The notes: generated from the letters alone by a model not told the origin. A DNA stretch of 64,000 nucleotides from Temnothorax longispinosus (GCF_030848805.1 NC_092369.1:3632743-3696742), one strand, 5' to 3'. Shown: positions 8,648-19,720, counted from the first letter of the stretch. Numbers and translations: made by a program.

Positions 8648-8802
8648 GATTACGAGGATTATTCTCAATGTTGTACGCTGAGCGAAAACATGACACCCGC
8701 GCCTATATACTGATTGAAGGTTTATTCTGTGCGTCGTGTGGAGGCCCACTACATCAAATAATGCCGTGTAATCTCTGTTCAATTTGCACTGTTTGTGATT
8801 GA
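8644..8802 (+). CDS. Cys-rich mini-protein, zinc-ribbon-like
   Basis: ATG at 8644, overlapping the previous stop in the four bases ATGA, opens 52 codons. The C-terminal half is dense in cysteine: CASCGGPLHQIMPCNLCSIC, then TVCD, giving CxxC pairs that could bind zinc. Stop-start overlap is typical of reinitiation in compact viral units. Acidic gene followed by a small zinc protein is reminiscent of accessory genes in small DNA viruses, but I see no LxCxE motif and claim no function. Confidence 0.4.
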   Translation: MRLRGLFSMLYAERKHDTRAYILIEGLFCASCGGPLHQIMPCNLCSICTVCD

Positions 8803-9224
8803 TAGTGCTACGTGGCAAAGACATGGTGTCCGAAGGCTGTCTGTATTGCATATCAATAAAACTACAGTTTATGCTTACAGCTTCTTTTATGTATTGCTTC
8901 TTTCTAACTTATCTGTGTACAAAACTCTAAATATTTTGTATAAAATCATTGTTGTGTTGCAAATTGCCGAAGGTGTCTGAATCAAGAGCCAGGGGTTTCA
9001 GGTTGAAATCAAGCGGTGGTAAGCAAATTTTCTATTTGTAGTTTTTGCATAATTTCTGAACGAGAACGCGCGAGAAAAAGTAACCGCGCGAGCGAGAAGA
9101 CGAACGCGGGACGGGGGCGCGAGAGAACATCTACGAGGGGGAGATAACGCGAGCAGGAGCGTGCCGTGTGACGTCACGCGGACCGACGCGGCCGTTGCAT
9201 GCAGACTCCGCGGCGCGAGTCCCC
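8803..9224. other. No gene seen
   Basis: AT-rich to about 9,050, containing AATAAA at 8,857 that could serve as a polyadenylation signal for the small genes upstream. From 9,060 the composition jumps to GC-rich (CGCGCGAGAAAAAG, GGGACGGGGGCGCGAG) leading into the minisatellite. No coding evidence. Confidence 0.5.
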
Positions 9225-9510
9225 TCCCCCACGACGCCGGAAAACGCGGTCATCCTCCCCCCGCGGCGCCGGAAAACGCGGACCCCCTCGCCCAGCGGCG
9301 CGGCGAAAACGCGGTCGCCCCCCGCGGCGCCGGAAAACGCGGACCCCATCGCCCCGCGGCGCCGGAAAACGCGGTTCTTCCCTCCCCCGCGACGCTCGAA
9401 AAACGCGGTTTCCCCCTTCCCCTCCCCGCGACACCCGAAAAACGCGGTTCCCCCCCCTACCCGCGACGCCCGAAAAACGCGGTACCCCCTTCCCGACGCC
9501 CGCGATTCCC
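9225..9510. repeat. GC-rich minisatellite, about 8 units of 30-38 bp
   Basis: Each unit contains CGCGRCGCCGGAAAACGCGG or a close variant followed by a C-rich linker. About eight units are visible. The long open frames in five frames here are a by-product of the repeat and lack of AT stops, so I annotate no protein. Confidence 0.9.
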
Positions 9511-10484
9511 TCCGCCCACGGTTCCCCCCCGCCCCTCACCCCCCTCAGATCCCCGGCCTAGTACTAACGTAGCTTACTTACTGTGAATCAATATATTTTT
9601 TAGCTGAATACTTTAAGACTCGTGGGCGGAAGTACTATGCATATTATGACTAGTAACATCTTAAAGAAAATCATGGTTAACACTCTTGCTAAGAAATCAG
9701 TTGGGCTGGGATGAAAAAGGGGATCCTAAAGTGAAGGGTGAACTTCCTCGATGTCGGTAATGTCAACATTTCTAATTCTGTTTTGTATGTCATATATCTA
9801 TATCTGTCCTTGTCTAATGAGAGGCATCTGTCTTTGTTCGATTGCTGCGCCATCTCTTGCCACACGCAATATTGCTTATCCTGTCAACCTGAATGTGCTC
9901 TTGCACATATAAAAGTTATATACACTAATCTTTTTTTCTAGGCTTTCAATCTTAGATCTAATTGCACGATATTGTTCTTAAATGTTGTCCCTAAGTCATG
10001 CAGGTCTAATTTTGTGGATATTTATTGTGGAATTTTTGTACGAAGCAAATATTGTCGTCACATATACCAAAAATTAACAAAAATATTAATTTTTTTCTTG
10101 TTTTTGATATAAATTTGACCACCATGACCTAGATTTTGATGCGTACTTTAATTATAGACAAGAATTTTGCATTTTTATAAAGCCAATTAAAAGATGCCAA
10201 TTAGTGCTAAGAAAAAAAGCCGGTATTACAGATTGCTTTTGGATCCCCTTAAGGATTTGAATCTTCCAAAATAATTATGCGTACGTTTATTTTTATTAAG
10301 TTTAATATTTTTGTAAAAGATATGCAGGACATCTCAGGTCCACAAATTTCTCTTGATCTACGGAATCTTGATCTTAAACCAAGTTTAAGTATATTAGTCA
10401 AAAAATACGCAAATGAAAGGAAATACATGGAACCTAGAACGCTTTGTATATTTGAAAAATTTGAATAATATTCTTATTTTATAG
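9511..10484. other. AT-rich intergenic region
   Basis: No convincing gene. A 63-codon frame at 10,277-10,468 (DISGPQISLDLRNLDLKPSL) has fairly protein-like composition and sits just before the orphan exon at 10,485, but has no matching splice signals that I can defend. Confidence 0.45.
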
Positions 10485-10590
10485 AAGCAGTCCGATTACA
10501 TATGCAGTATAGCCACACTACGGATGTCGAATTTGCAGATTCCATCTCCAAATGGCTTGCGCAAGCACCTCTAAGGACTCAAAGACAATT
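10485..10590 (+). pseudogene. Orphan exon of a DUF4806-like gene
   Basis: A 106-bp exon bounded by ATTTTATAG and GTAAGTATAA. It encodes EAVRLHMQYSHTTDVEFADS and ISKWLAQAPLRTQRQL, and begins in phase 1 and ends in phase 2. Both the phases and the sequence match the second-last exon of the minus-strand pseudogene at 40,885-40,984 (KKQISTWLAGATLRLKRK). I read both as the C-terminal part of DUF4806-like proteins, a family expanded in ants. No neighbouring exons could be found, so this is probably a fragment left by duplication or transposition. Confidence 0.55.
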
Positions 10591-11772
10591 GTAAGTATAA
10601 TATACATGTATATTATTTGCTGTTTAACTTGTTTACTTAACTGAAGCATGTTAAATATTTTGAAGAATATTATTTGTAAAAAAGTAATTATATGGAGTTC
10701 TACAAATCTGTGAAGGATTCAACATTGCCGATCAGATTTTAAATCCATTTTTTTAACGCAAATGTCGACGTCAAGGATATTTTGACGTAGAACTACGTCT
10801 TTCTCCGCGGAAGAGGGGGGGGGGTATCCACGGATGCCACGATGCAACGCAACGAAAACATGTCACATTTTGAACGTTTATATCTTCGAAACTAATAATC
10901 GTAGAATAATAAATGACATCTCATTTTAAAGCTTAAGAAGTCCCATTTATGATAAAACAAGATTGAACTCTCTATTTGTTACCGTTTCGATATAGTAGCG
11001 TTAGAAAGTTTAACTAAATTTCTTGTAGATGCTACGAAAACATGTCACACTTTGAACGTTTAGATCTTCGAAACTAATAATATAGAATTATATAGAAAGT
11101 AGGGGTAAAATTTATCGGGAATTGCCATGATGTGTATAATTTTTGTTTCCGATTTTTTGGAAACCGGTACCGAAATTTGTCTAATTTTTGAGAAATAATA
11201 TGTAATTTTTCGGAAAATATTTCTCGAAATATTACCAAAAGTATATGAAATAGGGGTAGAATTTTCTGGGGAGTGCTATGATGTGTATAGTTTTTTGTTA
11301 CCGATTTTTTGAAAACCGATTTTTTTAATTTTTCGGGAAATAATTTTATTTTATCGGAAAATATTGATTTAATATAAGATACCGATACCGATTTTTTTAA
11401 AACCGGTTGCGTAGTTTTTGATGCCAATGTGTTTCTTATGTTCTAAAACGTCGAAAAATCGCATTAAAAAAAGGGGTCACCAATTTCTGTTTAAAAAAAC
11501 GGTAATTATGCATATTAATACCCCACCTGCCAATGATCTTGACCTTGACATATGTTGTCAAGGTCACCCTCCTAAGTGACCTTCAGAAGTTTTTAGCCGG
11601 CGGTCGTTATTCGTTAAAAATTTATAAACAAAAAAAGTTTGGAAAATATAGCAGCTACTTTGAGTATTGGAAAGCATAAACGACTAATATTACGTTTTTT
11701 TTTTAAGCAGAGAATATTTTATTTCGCGAGTAAAAAATAGCTGAGAAGGCTAATAAAGCTCAATCAATTAAT

Positions 11773-11775
<3 letters not shown>
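10591..11775. repeat. AT-rich spacer with a duplicated 150-bp segment and a perfect palindrome
   Basis: No gene. Two related segments (about 11,096-11,245 and 11,250-11,390) share GGGGTARAATTT, TGATGTGTATA and TTTTTTGRAAACCG. At 11,540-11,566 there is a perfect inverted repeat TGACCTTGACA / TGTCAAGGTCA with a 5-base spacer. Two GATGCNACGAAAACATGTCAC segments (10,840s and 11,030s) are also repeated. Confidence 0.65.

Positions 11776-11825
<50 letters not shown>
11776..11825. repeat. (CT)n microsatellite at a retrotransposon 5' end
   Basis: About 24 CT units directly after CAATCAATTAATCAAT and directly before the 5' UTR of non-LTR copy 1. The same order (CAAT words, CT tract, element start) recurs at 25,228-25,411. 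Confidence 0.95.
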
Positions 11826-11828
<3 letters not shown>

Positions 11829-13700
11829 AGTATTGGTTGTGTCACGCTGTGTTCTTGCTCCGAATTCATTGAACTGCATTTCTGCCGTAAGCTGCCTTCG
11901 GGCTGTTTTGTTCTAGGCTTGAGCGAGTTTTTTGTTGCTTGTTAGGACTGACATTAAGTCTTTCTTTCCGTGCAACCCGACAGCCCGATATTTCCGTGGA
12001 AAAATTCACACTATTTCTAACCTCAAACTGGCTGAACTCGGGTCTGGCGAGGATCTGCTTTACTGCGCATGCTCCTGGTTCCTGCTTCTCTGGTCTGTTC
12101 TTTGCGCCTCGCTATCACCGTGCCTGACACCTATGCATGTCGACATCTGTGGCGATCTGGACATACTGATTTGTGCACGATCTAACTCGGCAATCGATAG
12201 GGAGTGCTGTATAACTCGGGTGTCAGCAATGCCTCTCACACCCAAGGATACGCAAAGTTCTCGATCTGCGGATCACCGGGGCTCCGCCCCGCGGGGTGCG
12301 GTGGGTGTCGCGTCTCCTGGTATACAATCGCAGTCCACCGAAGTGCTGCTTCAGTTAATTTTGACGAGGATCGAGGAATCGGACAGGAGTTTTGCTGCCA
12401 GGCTGGACGAATTAGACAAAAAGTATATCGCCGTATTCGAGAGGTTCACATTTTTTATCAATCGTCAGGAGGCAGTAAATGCGGATTTTGCGCGTAAACT
12501 GAATCGAATACCGGATGCTTTGAAAATCGTTGAGAGTTTTAGTGAAAGAATTGCGGTGCTGGAGGCTCAGAGCGCACGGCTGCTGAGCCCTCAAACGATT
12601 GATCGTGAGTCGTCTGCAGCATCGCGGGTCTCTGGAACGTCTGACATTATTATTTCGGGTATTCCAAGTTCTTTTACTGATACGTCCGGTGAGGTGGCCG
12701 AGAGCGTTTTTAAGGCGCTCGGTACCCCTCAGCTGGTCTCTGACGTTCTTGATACCCGTGATGTGGTGATGCGTGATGCGCCGGTGACGGGCGACGAAGC
12801 GTCGGGTTCCGTTTCGGCTACTGATCTTCGAGCTGACGCGACTAGTCGCAAAAAATCAGTAATTGTGGCACTCAAGTCGCGTAAGATTCGGGATTATATT
12901 CTTAAAGTAATGCGTGGCAGACGCCGACTGACGGTAGACGATGTTTTCTCGAAAAATTTCCCGGGCAACATTTATGTAAACGAGCTACTTCCGACCGATA
13001 CTTACAATCTGTTACGTCGAACTAGAATTAAGGCAAAACAGTCTTTATTTAAGCATGTGTGGAGCAGGAACGGTCAGATCTTTGTCCGCAGGGATCATGG
13101 TCACTTAGTCAGGTGATTGATGACCTTATAATTTTGATACGATAAGCTTTTTCACTATACGAATAGTATGTTATTTTAAGCTTTCACTAACTTGGTAATC
13201 TCCTCAGGCTTAAGAAAGTTGTACACAGTTCCAGTTCATGTGGTTACATTTTTCATGTTCTTTTGTTCGAGAGAGCACAACGACGAATTTTCGTTGATGC
13301 ATGATTCTTCAACAGTACTTATATTAGATAATTTATACTTGTCCAATGAAATCTGGGTATGTGATGTAACATAAACATAATGAATATGTATGTTTAAGCA
13401 CGTTTCATTTGACTTATTTAGTTCTATAGCATGTAAGGAAGCATTAATTAGGAATGGAAATAACATTATTATTTTTTCGCGATATCAAACGTTATTATTT
13501 TCATTATTTCCATTTTTACTTACTGCTTTATTGGTAGCTATCACACTGCGTCTTGTATCTTTCTTAGTTTCTAACTCATATCAACTTCTGTCTTTTCTAT
13601 TTTGCTGTTGTTTACATCACGTGTATCATCCTATTATTCATTACTTGCCTTAGTCTTGACTATGGCATAATAAATATCAATCAATCAATCAATCAATCAA

Positions 13701-13703
<3 letters not shown>
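11826..13703 (+). mobile_element. CR1-like non-LTR retrotransposon copy 1, ORF2 deleted
   Basis: The 5' UTR (GTAAGTATTGGTTGTG at 11,826; GCGAGTTTTTTGTTGCTTGT at about 11,924) matches copy 3 at 25,411 and 26,474. ORF1 runs to 13,116 and is followed almost at once by a 3' UTR (from GATAAGCTTTTTCACT at 13,141) that matches 24,031-24,540 of copy 2. The element ends in (CAAT)n at about 13,680-13,703. The endonuclease and reverse transcriptase are missing, so an internal deletion of roughly 3 kb has occurred. It cannot move by itself. Confidence 0.8.
11932..13116 (+). CDS. Non-LTR ORF1 protein, coiled coil and RNA-binding region
   Basis: Open frame of about 394 codons; the first ATG in frame is at about 12,134 (then 12,228), so the first part may be untranslated. 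The middle is coiled-coil: IEESDRSFAARLDELDKKYI and NRIPDALKIVESFSERIAVL. The C-terminal 200 residues (ASRVSGTSDIIISGIPSSFT to KAKQSLFKHVWSRNGQIFVR) are closely related to ORF1 of copy 2 at 19,721-20,800, and in the family act as nucleic-acid-binding chaperone domains. Unlike copy 2, no N-terminal PHD-like finger is seen. The frame is intact although the element has lost ORF2. Confidence 0.75.
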   Translation: MLLVRTDIKSFFPCNPTARYFRGKIHTISNLKLAELGSGEDLLYCACSWFLLLWSVLCASLSPCLTPMHVDICGDLDILICARSNSAIDRECCITRVSAMPLTPKDTQSSRSADHRGSAPRGAVGVASPGIQSQSTEVLLQLILTRIEESDRSFAARLDELDKKYIAVFERFTFFINRQEAVNADFARKLNRIPDALKIVESFSERIAVLEAQSARLLSPQTIDRESSAASRVSGTSDIIISGIPSSFTDTSGEVAESVFKALGTPQLVSDVLDTRDVVMRDAPVTGDEASGSVSATDLRADATSRKKSVIVALKSRKIRDYILKVMRGRRRLTVDDVFSKNFPGNIYVNELLPTDTYNLLRRTRIKAKQSLFKHVWSRNGQIFVRRDHGHLVR

Positions 13704-13743
<40 letters not shown>

Positions 13744-13887
13744 TCTCCCTCTCTCCCCTCCCTCTCCTTCTCTCCCTCTCTCCCTCTCTCCCACTCTCCC
13801 TCTCCCTCTTTTCCTCTCTCCCTCTCTCCCTCCCTCCCTCTCTCCCTCCCTTCCTCCCTTTCTCTCTCTCTTCCTCTCTCCCTCTCT

Positions 13888-13921
<34 letters not shown>
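13680..13921. repeat. CAAT tail, CT-rich tract and (AT)n
   Basis: (CAAT)n tail of copy 1 at 13,680-13,703, then a CT/CCCT-rich tract to about 13,890, then (AT)n to 13,921. The long minus-strand frame of Arg/Glu here is microsatellite translation and is not a gene. Confidence 0.95.
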
Positions 13922-13923
<2 letters not shown>

Positions 13924-15337
13924 GACGTTTCATGTCAACCGGAACAGGGCCGTCTCCAAAATTCTATTGAACCGATTAAAATGGTTTAGGGCTTAAAATC
14001 TTTGTTTTTGTGTGCTCTATCAAATAAAGTGTGGTACTTTTGAAAATTCAATATGGCGGTCAAAATATGGCGCTTCATATGAGTTAAAAACACAAATCAT
14101 ATAATTAAATTGTTGTTTCTAATGGAAAAAAGAGGATGCATAGCTTGTGAGTAGATAGCACTAAGATTTGGATGTCTCTCAAAAAAATAAAAATGGCGGA
14201 TTTAATATGGCGGACAAATTTTTCTTAAATTCATCAGATTCACTTGAAACTCGTTACTCGGGGGTTTTTGGGGTCGCTGATTACAAATCTAACGGTTAAC
14301 TAACTTTTAACCAACACTAAATCTTCTTTGTCACTACATTAAACCTACTTTGATCCTACATAGAACCTATTTTGTCCTACAATGGACCTATTTTTTCTTA
14401 CATTGGACCTATATTCTACTTAGGAGCGGTGAGCGTCGAGCGGACTGAGTCTCGTTTTAAACAGTTCGGCCTAGAGTTACGAAACCCTGAAAACAAAAGA
14501 CGATCGGCAGATCATCATTTCATTAACATTTCATTGTGTTGAGGTGGCCGCTCTGGACGGTCTGCACGACAGCGCTCGAGACGGCAGCGCATACGCCATC
14601 TAATTTCTTTAGATCCGGTTCCGTTCTACTCGCCCTCAGAGAGAGACGTCCCGCGTGCACGCGTGCCTTAATTGTTACGTTCCGCTATTACATTTTTTAT
14701 ATCAGTCCATTGCATCAGTCTTGTGCATGACGTATCGTATCAGCCTATTACTGTATCTGTTTAATAAGAATACGTCAAATACATTTGTTCGTAACCAAGG
14801 TTAGTTGGATTATTACATCTTGCCTTTGCTGGCTGGATTGTCGATTACATCTTGCCTTTGCTGGCTGGATTATGCATTACATCTTGCCTTCGTTGGTTGG
14901 ATTATTACATCTTGCCTTTGTTGAATATATAGGATCCGCCATTTTGAATTTTTAAAATCTGATTTCAATTTCGTAATCAGCGACCCCAAAAACCCCCGAG
15001 TAACGAGTTTCAAGTGAATCTGATGAATTTAAGAAAAATTCGTCCGCCATATTAGATCCGCCATTTTTATTTTTTTGAGAGACATCCAAATCTTAGTGCT
15101 ATCTACTCACAAGCTATGTATCCTCTTTTTTCCATTAAAAACAACAATTTAATCATATGATTTGTGTTTTTAACTCATATGAAGCGCCATATTTTGACAG
15201 CCATATTGAATTTTCAAAAGTACCACACTGTATTTGATAGAGCACACAAAAACAAAGATTTTAAGCCCTAAATTATTTTAATCGGTTCAATAGAATTTTG
15301 GAGACGGCCCTGTCCCGGTTGACACATGGAACGGCCC

Positions 15338-15341
<4 letters not shown>
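13922..15341. mobile_element. Foldback element with about 380-bp terminal inverted repeats
   Basis: Bases 13,922-14,290 (GGGACGTTTCATGTCAACCG onward) are the reverse complement of about 14,965-15,341 (ending CATGGAACGGCCC) with high identity. The arms hold ATGGCGG words and a sequence near TCGTTACTCGGGGGTTTTTG. It is inserted between AT dinucleotides, so a TA or AT target duplication cannot be resolved. The 0.67-kb centre has a degenerate GGACCTATTTT array (14,340-14,410) and a short tandem array (14,800-14,925). No transposase visible, so it is non-autonomous. Confidence 0.85.
14800..14925. repeat. Four-unit tandem repeat inside the foldback centre
   Basis: Four units of about 32-36 bp, each with TTACATCTTGCCTTYGYTGG followed by a TGGATTAT-type linker. 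Minor variation among units. Confidence 0.85.
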
Positions 15342-15596
<255 letters not shown>

Positions 15597-16510
15597 GATA
15601 GACACATATACTAGTATCGAGAACCAACTCAAGTTCCTTGTAGAACCTAGAGAATATTGGCGATCTTATTTTAGGGCATGCCTGTTTAGGCCCTTTACAG
15701 ACTTGGGGCACGCCTCGACAAAATTCTACCCGGGAAGCTTTTAAAAAATAATATTTATCATATTTAGAAAAACAAATTGCATTTTCATACTCACACGCGC
15801 ATTAAATGCATTAAATAAATTTAAAATATATTTTAAAAGTTAAGATAAGTTTCTGTCTCTATATATAAACTCTTTCTTCTAAGTCTGTCAAAATTTTTGA
15901 AAAGAATAAGAATCATTTGAGACAGCATTTTCTTTAAAGAAGAATAAACATTTTTTATTAGGATTATTATTTTAGAATGAGAATGTGAACAATACCTTAA
16001 CAAATTAATAATGCAAAGACATACAGACGTTGTTACAAAACCATTCGAGGAAACTGTTCAACATTTTATGTGTTGCTGCAGAAGAAATTCGTAATGTCGG
16101 CGGACAAATTATACACTAGTGCTGCTAGAAAAGATCATAGTATTTTAAGACTACATGCTGTGTAGATGATATTGCTTGTCCCTCGTTTGCAGTTTGAAAA
16201 TGTTTGATTATTAAAATCTTGCATTCGAAATAACGCTTATAACAGATAAACAAAAATCTTGTCTGTATTTGACATCACACTTGTGAAAATTAAGCGTGTA
16301 AAAAATCTGTAAAAGAAATGTAAACGTGCAAAGAAACTATTATCAATAACATCACACACAGAAGCATACACACACAGAAGAAAATGTAAATAATTGATTT
16401 TTTTTTATTATTATTACAATAATTTGAATATTGAAATTATTTTATACCATATTCTTTCTAATACTTATATGTATATAATTAATAACAATATATTAATAAC
16501 AAACAATAAA
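15597..16510. other. AT-rich intergenic region, no gene seen
   Basis: Low-complexity AT-rich sequence with no frame over 60 codons and no repeat structure that I could recognise. Confidence 0.6.
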
Positions 16511-16514
16511 TTAA

Positions 16515-17671
16515 GGGCGTATTCGATCTGGTTTGAAAGATCTTAAAAATAAGTATTTTTCATAAATAGGAATTTTTTATAGCGGAACAAAGAAAGTGAA
16601 TATTGTTAAACTTTGCATGTTCTTATTTAACCTAATTTTAAGAATTTATTTTTATTTTTTAAGTAAGAAAAATGCTATTTTTTTCTATGTTACATCCTGA
16701 TCACTAGAAGGTGTAAATGACAGACGGAGTAAATGATTCTGGCTGTTCTATAGGTATCAGAAACCCAAAAACAAAAAATTTTCTTATTCAGAATAAGTGT
16801 GGTTATTGTCTGAACTAGAATAAACATTATACGTTTATTAATTTTTTTTTTTTTTTTAATAAAATACTAACAAAATTTAAAAAAAAAGTTATAATATTTT
16901 TAATAATATAAGAGAAATAAGACTCCCCGTTTTATGACCGTTATACAATCAATCAATATTAAATAAGCCGTTTACGGTCCGAGCTTGGATCTTAATAATA
17001 GCCTAATAATATTTTTTGTGTACTACACGTATATTTTTTCCAACCTTAATAAACTGCGCGCCGACATAATATGTCAGACTTACAATACAGCTCCTGTTGG
17101 AGTAGTAAATTCTTTACTATTATTTAAATCGATTTAATTAGAGGGGAGTGAGGGGATTTTACTACTCCAATAGGAGCTGTGTTATAAGTCTGACAAGTTA
17201 GTCGGCGCGTAGTTTATTAAGGTTGGAAAAAATATGTAAATATAGTATATAAAAAATATTATTAGGCTACTATAAAATCCAAGCTCAGACCGTAAATTGT
17301 TTATTTAATATTAATGAATAATATTTTTGATAAAAAGGCTGCCTAGAATGGAAATATTGGTTTAGTTTTAGTTCAGACGATAGCCACATATACTTCTTCT
17401 AAATAAGAAAATTTTAGCTTTTTGCGTTTCAGATACCTATAAAACAGCTAGAATTATTTACACTGTCTGTCATTTATACCTTCTAGTGACCAGAATACCT
17501 ATAATATAATAGAAAAGAAAAGCATTTTTGTTACTTAAAAAATAAAAATAAAATTTTAAAATAAGGTGAAATGAACATGCAAAGTTTAACGTTATTCACT
17601 TTCTTCGTTTCCCTATAAAAAATTCCTGCAAAATATATATTTTAAAGATCTTTTAAATCAAAATACCCCCG
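16515..17671. mobile_element. Near-palindromic 1.16-kb MITE with TTAA target duplication
   Basis: The whole element is a giant inverted repeat. The left arm begins GGGCGTATTCGATCTGG and the right arm ends AAAATACCCCCG; both carry AAAGATCTT near the end, and internal landmarks mirror each other (TGTCATTTAYACCTTCTAGTG; TTTTTTCCAACCTTAATAAAC; CTCCTGTTGGAGTAGTAAA). The centre of symmetry is about 17,110-17,160. It is flanked by TTAA at 16,511-16,514 and 17,672-17,675. TTAA duplication points to the piggyBac or Kolobok superfamilies; the long arms fit Kolobok-like MITEs better. No coding content. Confidence 0.85.
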
Positions 17672-17675
17672 TTAA

Positions 17676-18904
17676 TAATTTTTTACATTCTCTTCCTGAC
17701 GGAAAAGATTTTACCAGTTCTCAATATAAATATAAATTTATCTTGCCATGGTTTTATTCGATTATTCCGACGTTTTTATATTTGTGATTCAATTAGATTA
17801 TTGTTTATTTTGTTTATATTGTTAGGTGATTGTTTAATGTTTTAGTATGTTAAATGAACATTAATTATCATGTTTCTTGATATTTATCTTCTTCTTTCAT
17901 AATAATCCGTTCCGAAGAAGACTAACTATAGTCGAAACATTAACCGTGTGCATTATTTGTATAATAAATTGTTTTTATTTTAATCCAATATCCCTCTTTT
18001 GATGCTCGTGATTTGGCAAATTTAATAAGAGTAAAAAGAACACTATAAACTACCTTTTTTTCTTGATAGTTAATATTTTACTATTATTATGCATTTAAAT
18101 ATTATGCCAAAGTTGCCAAAGTTAATGTTTTTAATGTCTTTTTTTCTAGATAAAAAAGCATATTGGCCAGAATTTCTATACATGCCAGGGAATTTCTATA
18201 CATTACATTTACGAATTTTAGTTTTTATGTTTATAAATATTTATTTAATTAATTAATTTTATGTTTAATTTTAACGGTACAAAAACTACGGAAGTACATG
18301 ATCATACGTGATTTTATGTTTAATAAAATTTATTTATTAATTTGCAATTTTTTTGTAACAATAATTGCAATATTTATAAATATAACAATTAAAACTCGTA
18401 AATATAAACATAAATGTAACATAGCGCATCGTCGATTTGCCAACTCGAGACTCGGCACTCGGCGAGACATGAGAAGCGATACCCGATACCCGAAATGCGT
18501 GGCCTCTACAGCTTAAGAGAGAAGGAAACAGCAGATCGTATGTCTATCCTTCTCTCCCCGCGCGAAGCTTGCCGAGTGCCGAGCGTACACTGACAGAGGA
18601 GGGGCTTGCGCGACCAGCACATCCCCTCCATCTGAGTAGTTCGGACTCACGACTCCGGAAACTCTAGTAGTGGAGGGTGACTCGCTTAGTGAAGTCATTT
18701 TATGTAGTTGACACTATCACCACCTGGAGCGCTGGAGATTAAGAGATTTTTTTAAATAACGCAAATACATATTGAATATATTGACATATAACATATAACA
18801 TGTGACATATGACATATGACATATGTCATATATAACATATTACATATTGACATATTGAATGTAACGAACGTACGAAGTCCTAGAAAGTGATTAAATTAAC
18901 AACA
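17676..18904. other. Spacer with a short inverted repeat before the THAP exon
   Basis: AT-rich to 18,420. From 18,425 to 18,720 it becomes GC-rich and includes CTCGGCACTCGGC (about 18,454) and its reverse complement GCCGAGTGCCGAG (about 18,569). This may be a promoter or terminal region of the THAP-encoding element downstream. 18,775-18,850 is a run of ACATATGACATATG words. No gene. Confidence 0.45.
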
Positions 18905-19143
18905 ATGAAATTAACAAAATATTGTGTCGTCCCGAATTGCAAGACTGGGTGCAAAAGTCTGAAAGTAATTGTTCAGTTTTTAAAGTGCCAAAACGTGACG
19001 AATTGCGTAAAAAATGGATATCCGCAATCCCTGGCATAAAGGACCTGAAACCCAATCAATTTGTATGTGAAAAGCATTTTGATAAAAAATGCATAATAAG
19101 GAATTTCGTAATGCGCGATGTACAAGCAAATGTCCTAGCCGAG
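18905..19143 (+). pseudogene. THAP zinc-finger exon, frameshifted
   Basis: ATG at 18905 starts KYCVVPNCKTGC, the first CxxxxC pair of a THAP (C2CH) domain. A one-base frame change near 18,950-18,957 moves the rest (SNCSVFKVPKRDELRKKWIS, then FVCEKHFDKK with the Cys-x2-His pair) to another frame. The exon ends at GAG followed by GTAAGCTCA at 19,144, a good splice donor. THAP domains bind DNA in P-element transposases and in host proteins derived from them. No transposase core follows; after 19,200 the sequence is AT-rich. It is a relic of a P-like transposon or THAP gene. Confidence 0.75.
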
Positions 19144-19620
19144 GTAAGCTCAGTTATAAAAAAAATATTCTGTCACATTAAAAGAAACTTTAATAATATA
19201 TCCAGGGATCGGCAAAAAAATTTCCATTTTTCAGTAATTAAGTTATTTATGTTGAACCAGATAATTTTTAAATTAAATAATTTTTTAATAATTAATAATT
19301 TACCCGAGACTAAATTTATTATTGAGAAAATTAGTAATTATTTTCCACTAATTATTAATTTTCTAATAATTTCTAGTAATTTATTTCAACAAACTATTAA
19401 TTATTTTAATAATAAAAAATTTATGTTTACTAATTACCAATTTGTAAATAAAAATTAATTATAATTTTATTATTATTTTATCCACATTTGAACTCATTTA
19501 AAACGTTGATTGAGCCAACTGATTTACAAAACTCGCTGCTTTTTGCATATACTATATTTTCTATCTTACATTTATTATAAAAATATTGTATTTTGGTTAA
19601 GGCCTCCGCAATGAAAAATA
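19144..19620. other. AT-rich region after the THAP donor
   Basis: Continues as apparent intron with TAATTAATAATTTA-type words; I found no second exon. The start of non-LTR copy 2 lies somewhere after about 19,600 but its exact 5' end is not marked by a CT tract. Confidence 0.4.
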
Positions 19621-19720
19621 TAAGGAACAAGGGACAGATATTAGCGACGCTGTCACGATCCTCGCGCTCCTGGCGACTGTTTACTAGTTTAATAGCGACA
19701 GTGTCCATTAAGCGATATTC

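Noticed and set aside
9131..9586. Five overlapping frames of 70-140 codons rich in Pro and Arg
   Set aside because: They follow the GC-rich minisatellite in every frame; no conserved domain and no consistent strand.
13697..13933. Minus-strand Arg/Glu-rich open frame
   Set aside because: It is the translation of a CT-rich microsatellite and (AT)n; no protein-like composition.
17915..17950. GAAGAAGACTAACTATAGTC then GAAAC as a possible ribozyme core
   Set aside because: It lacks a clear CTGATGA core and matching stems for a hammerhead; it looks like a generic element 3' end.
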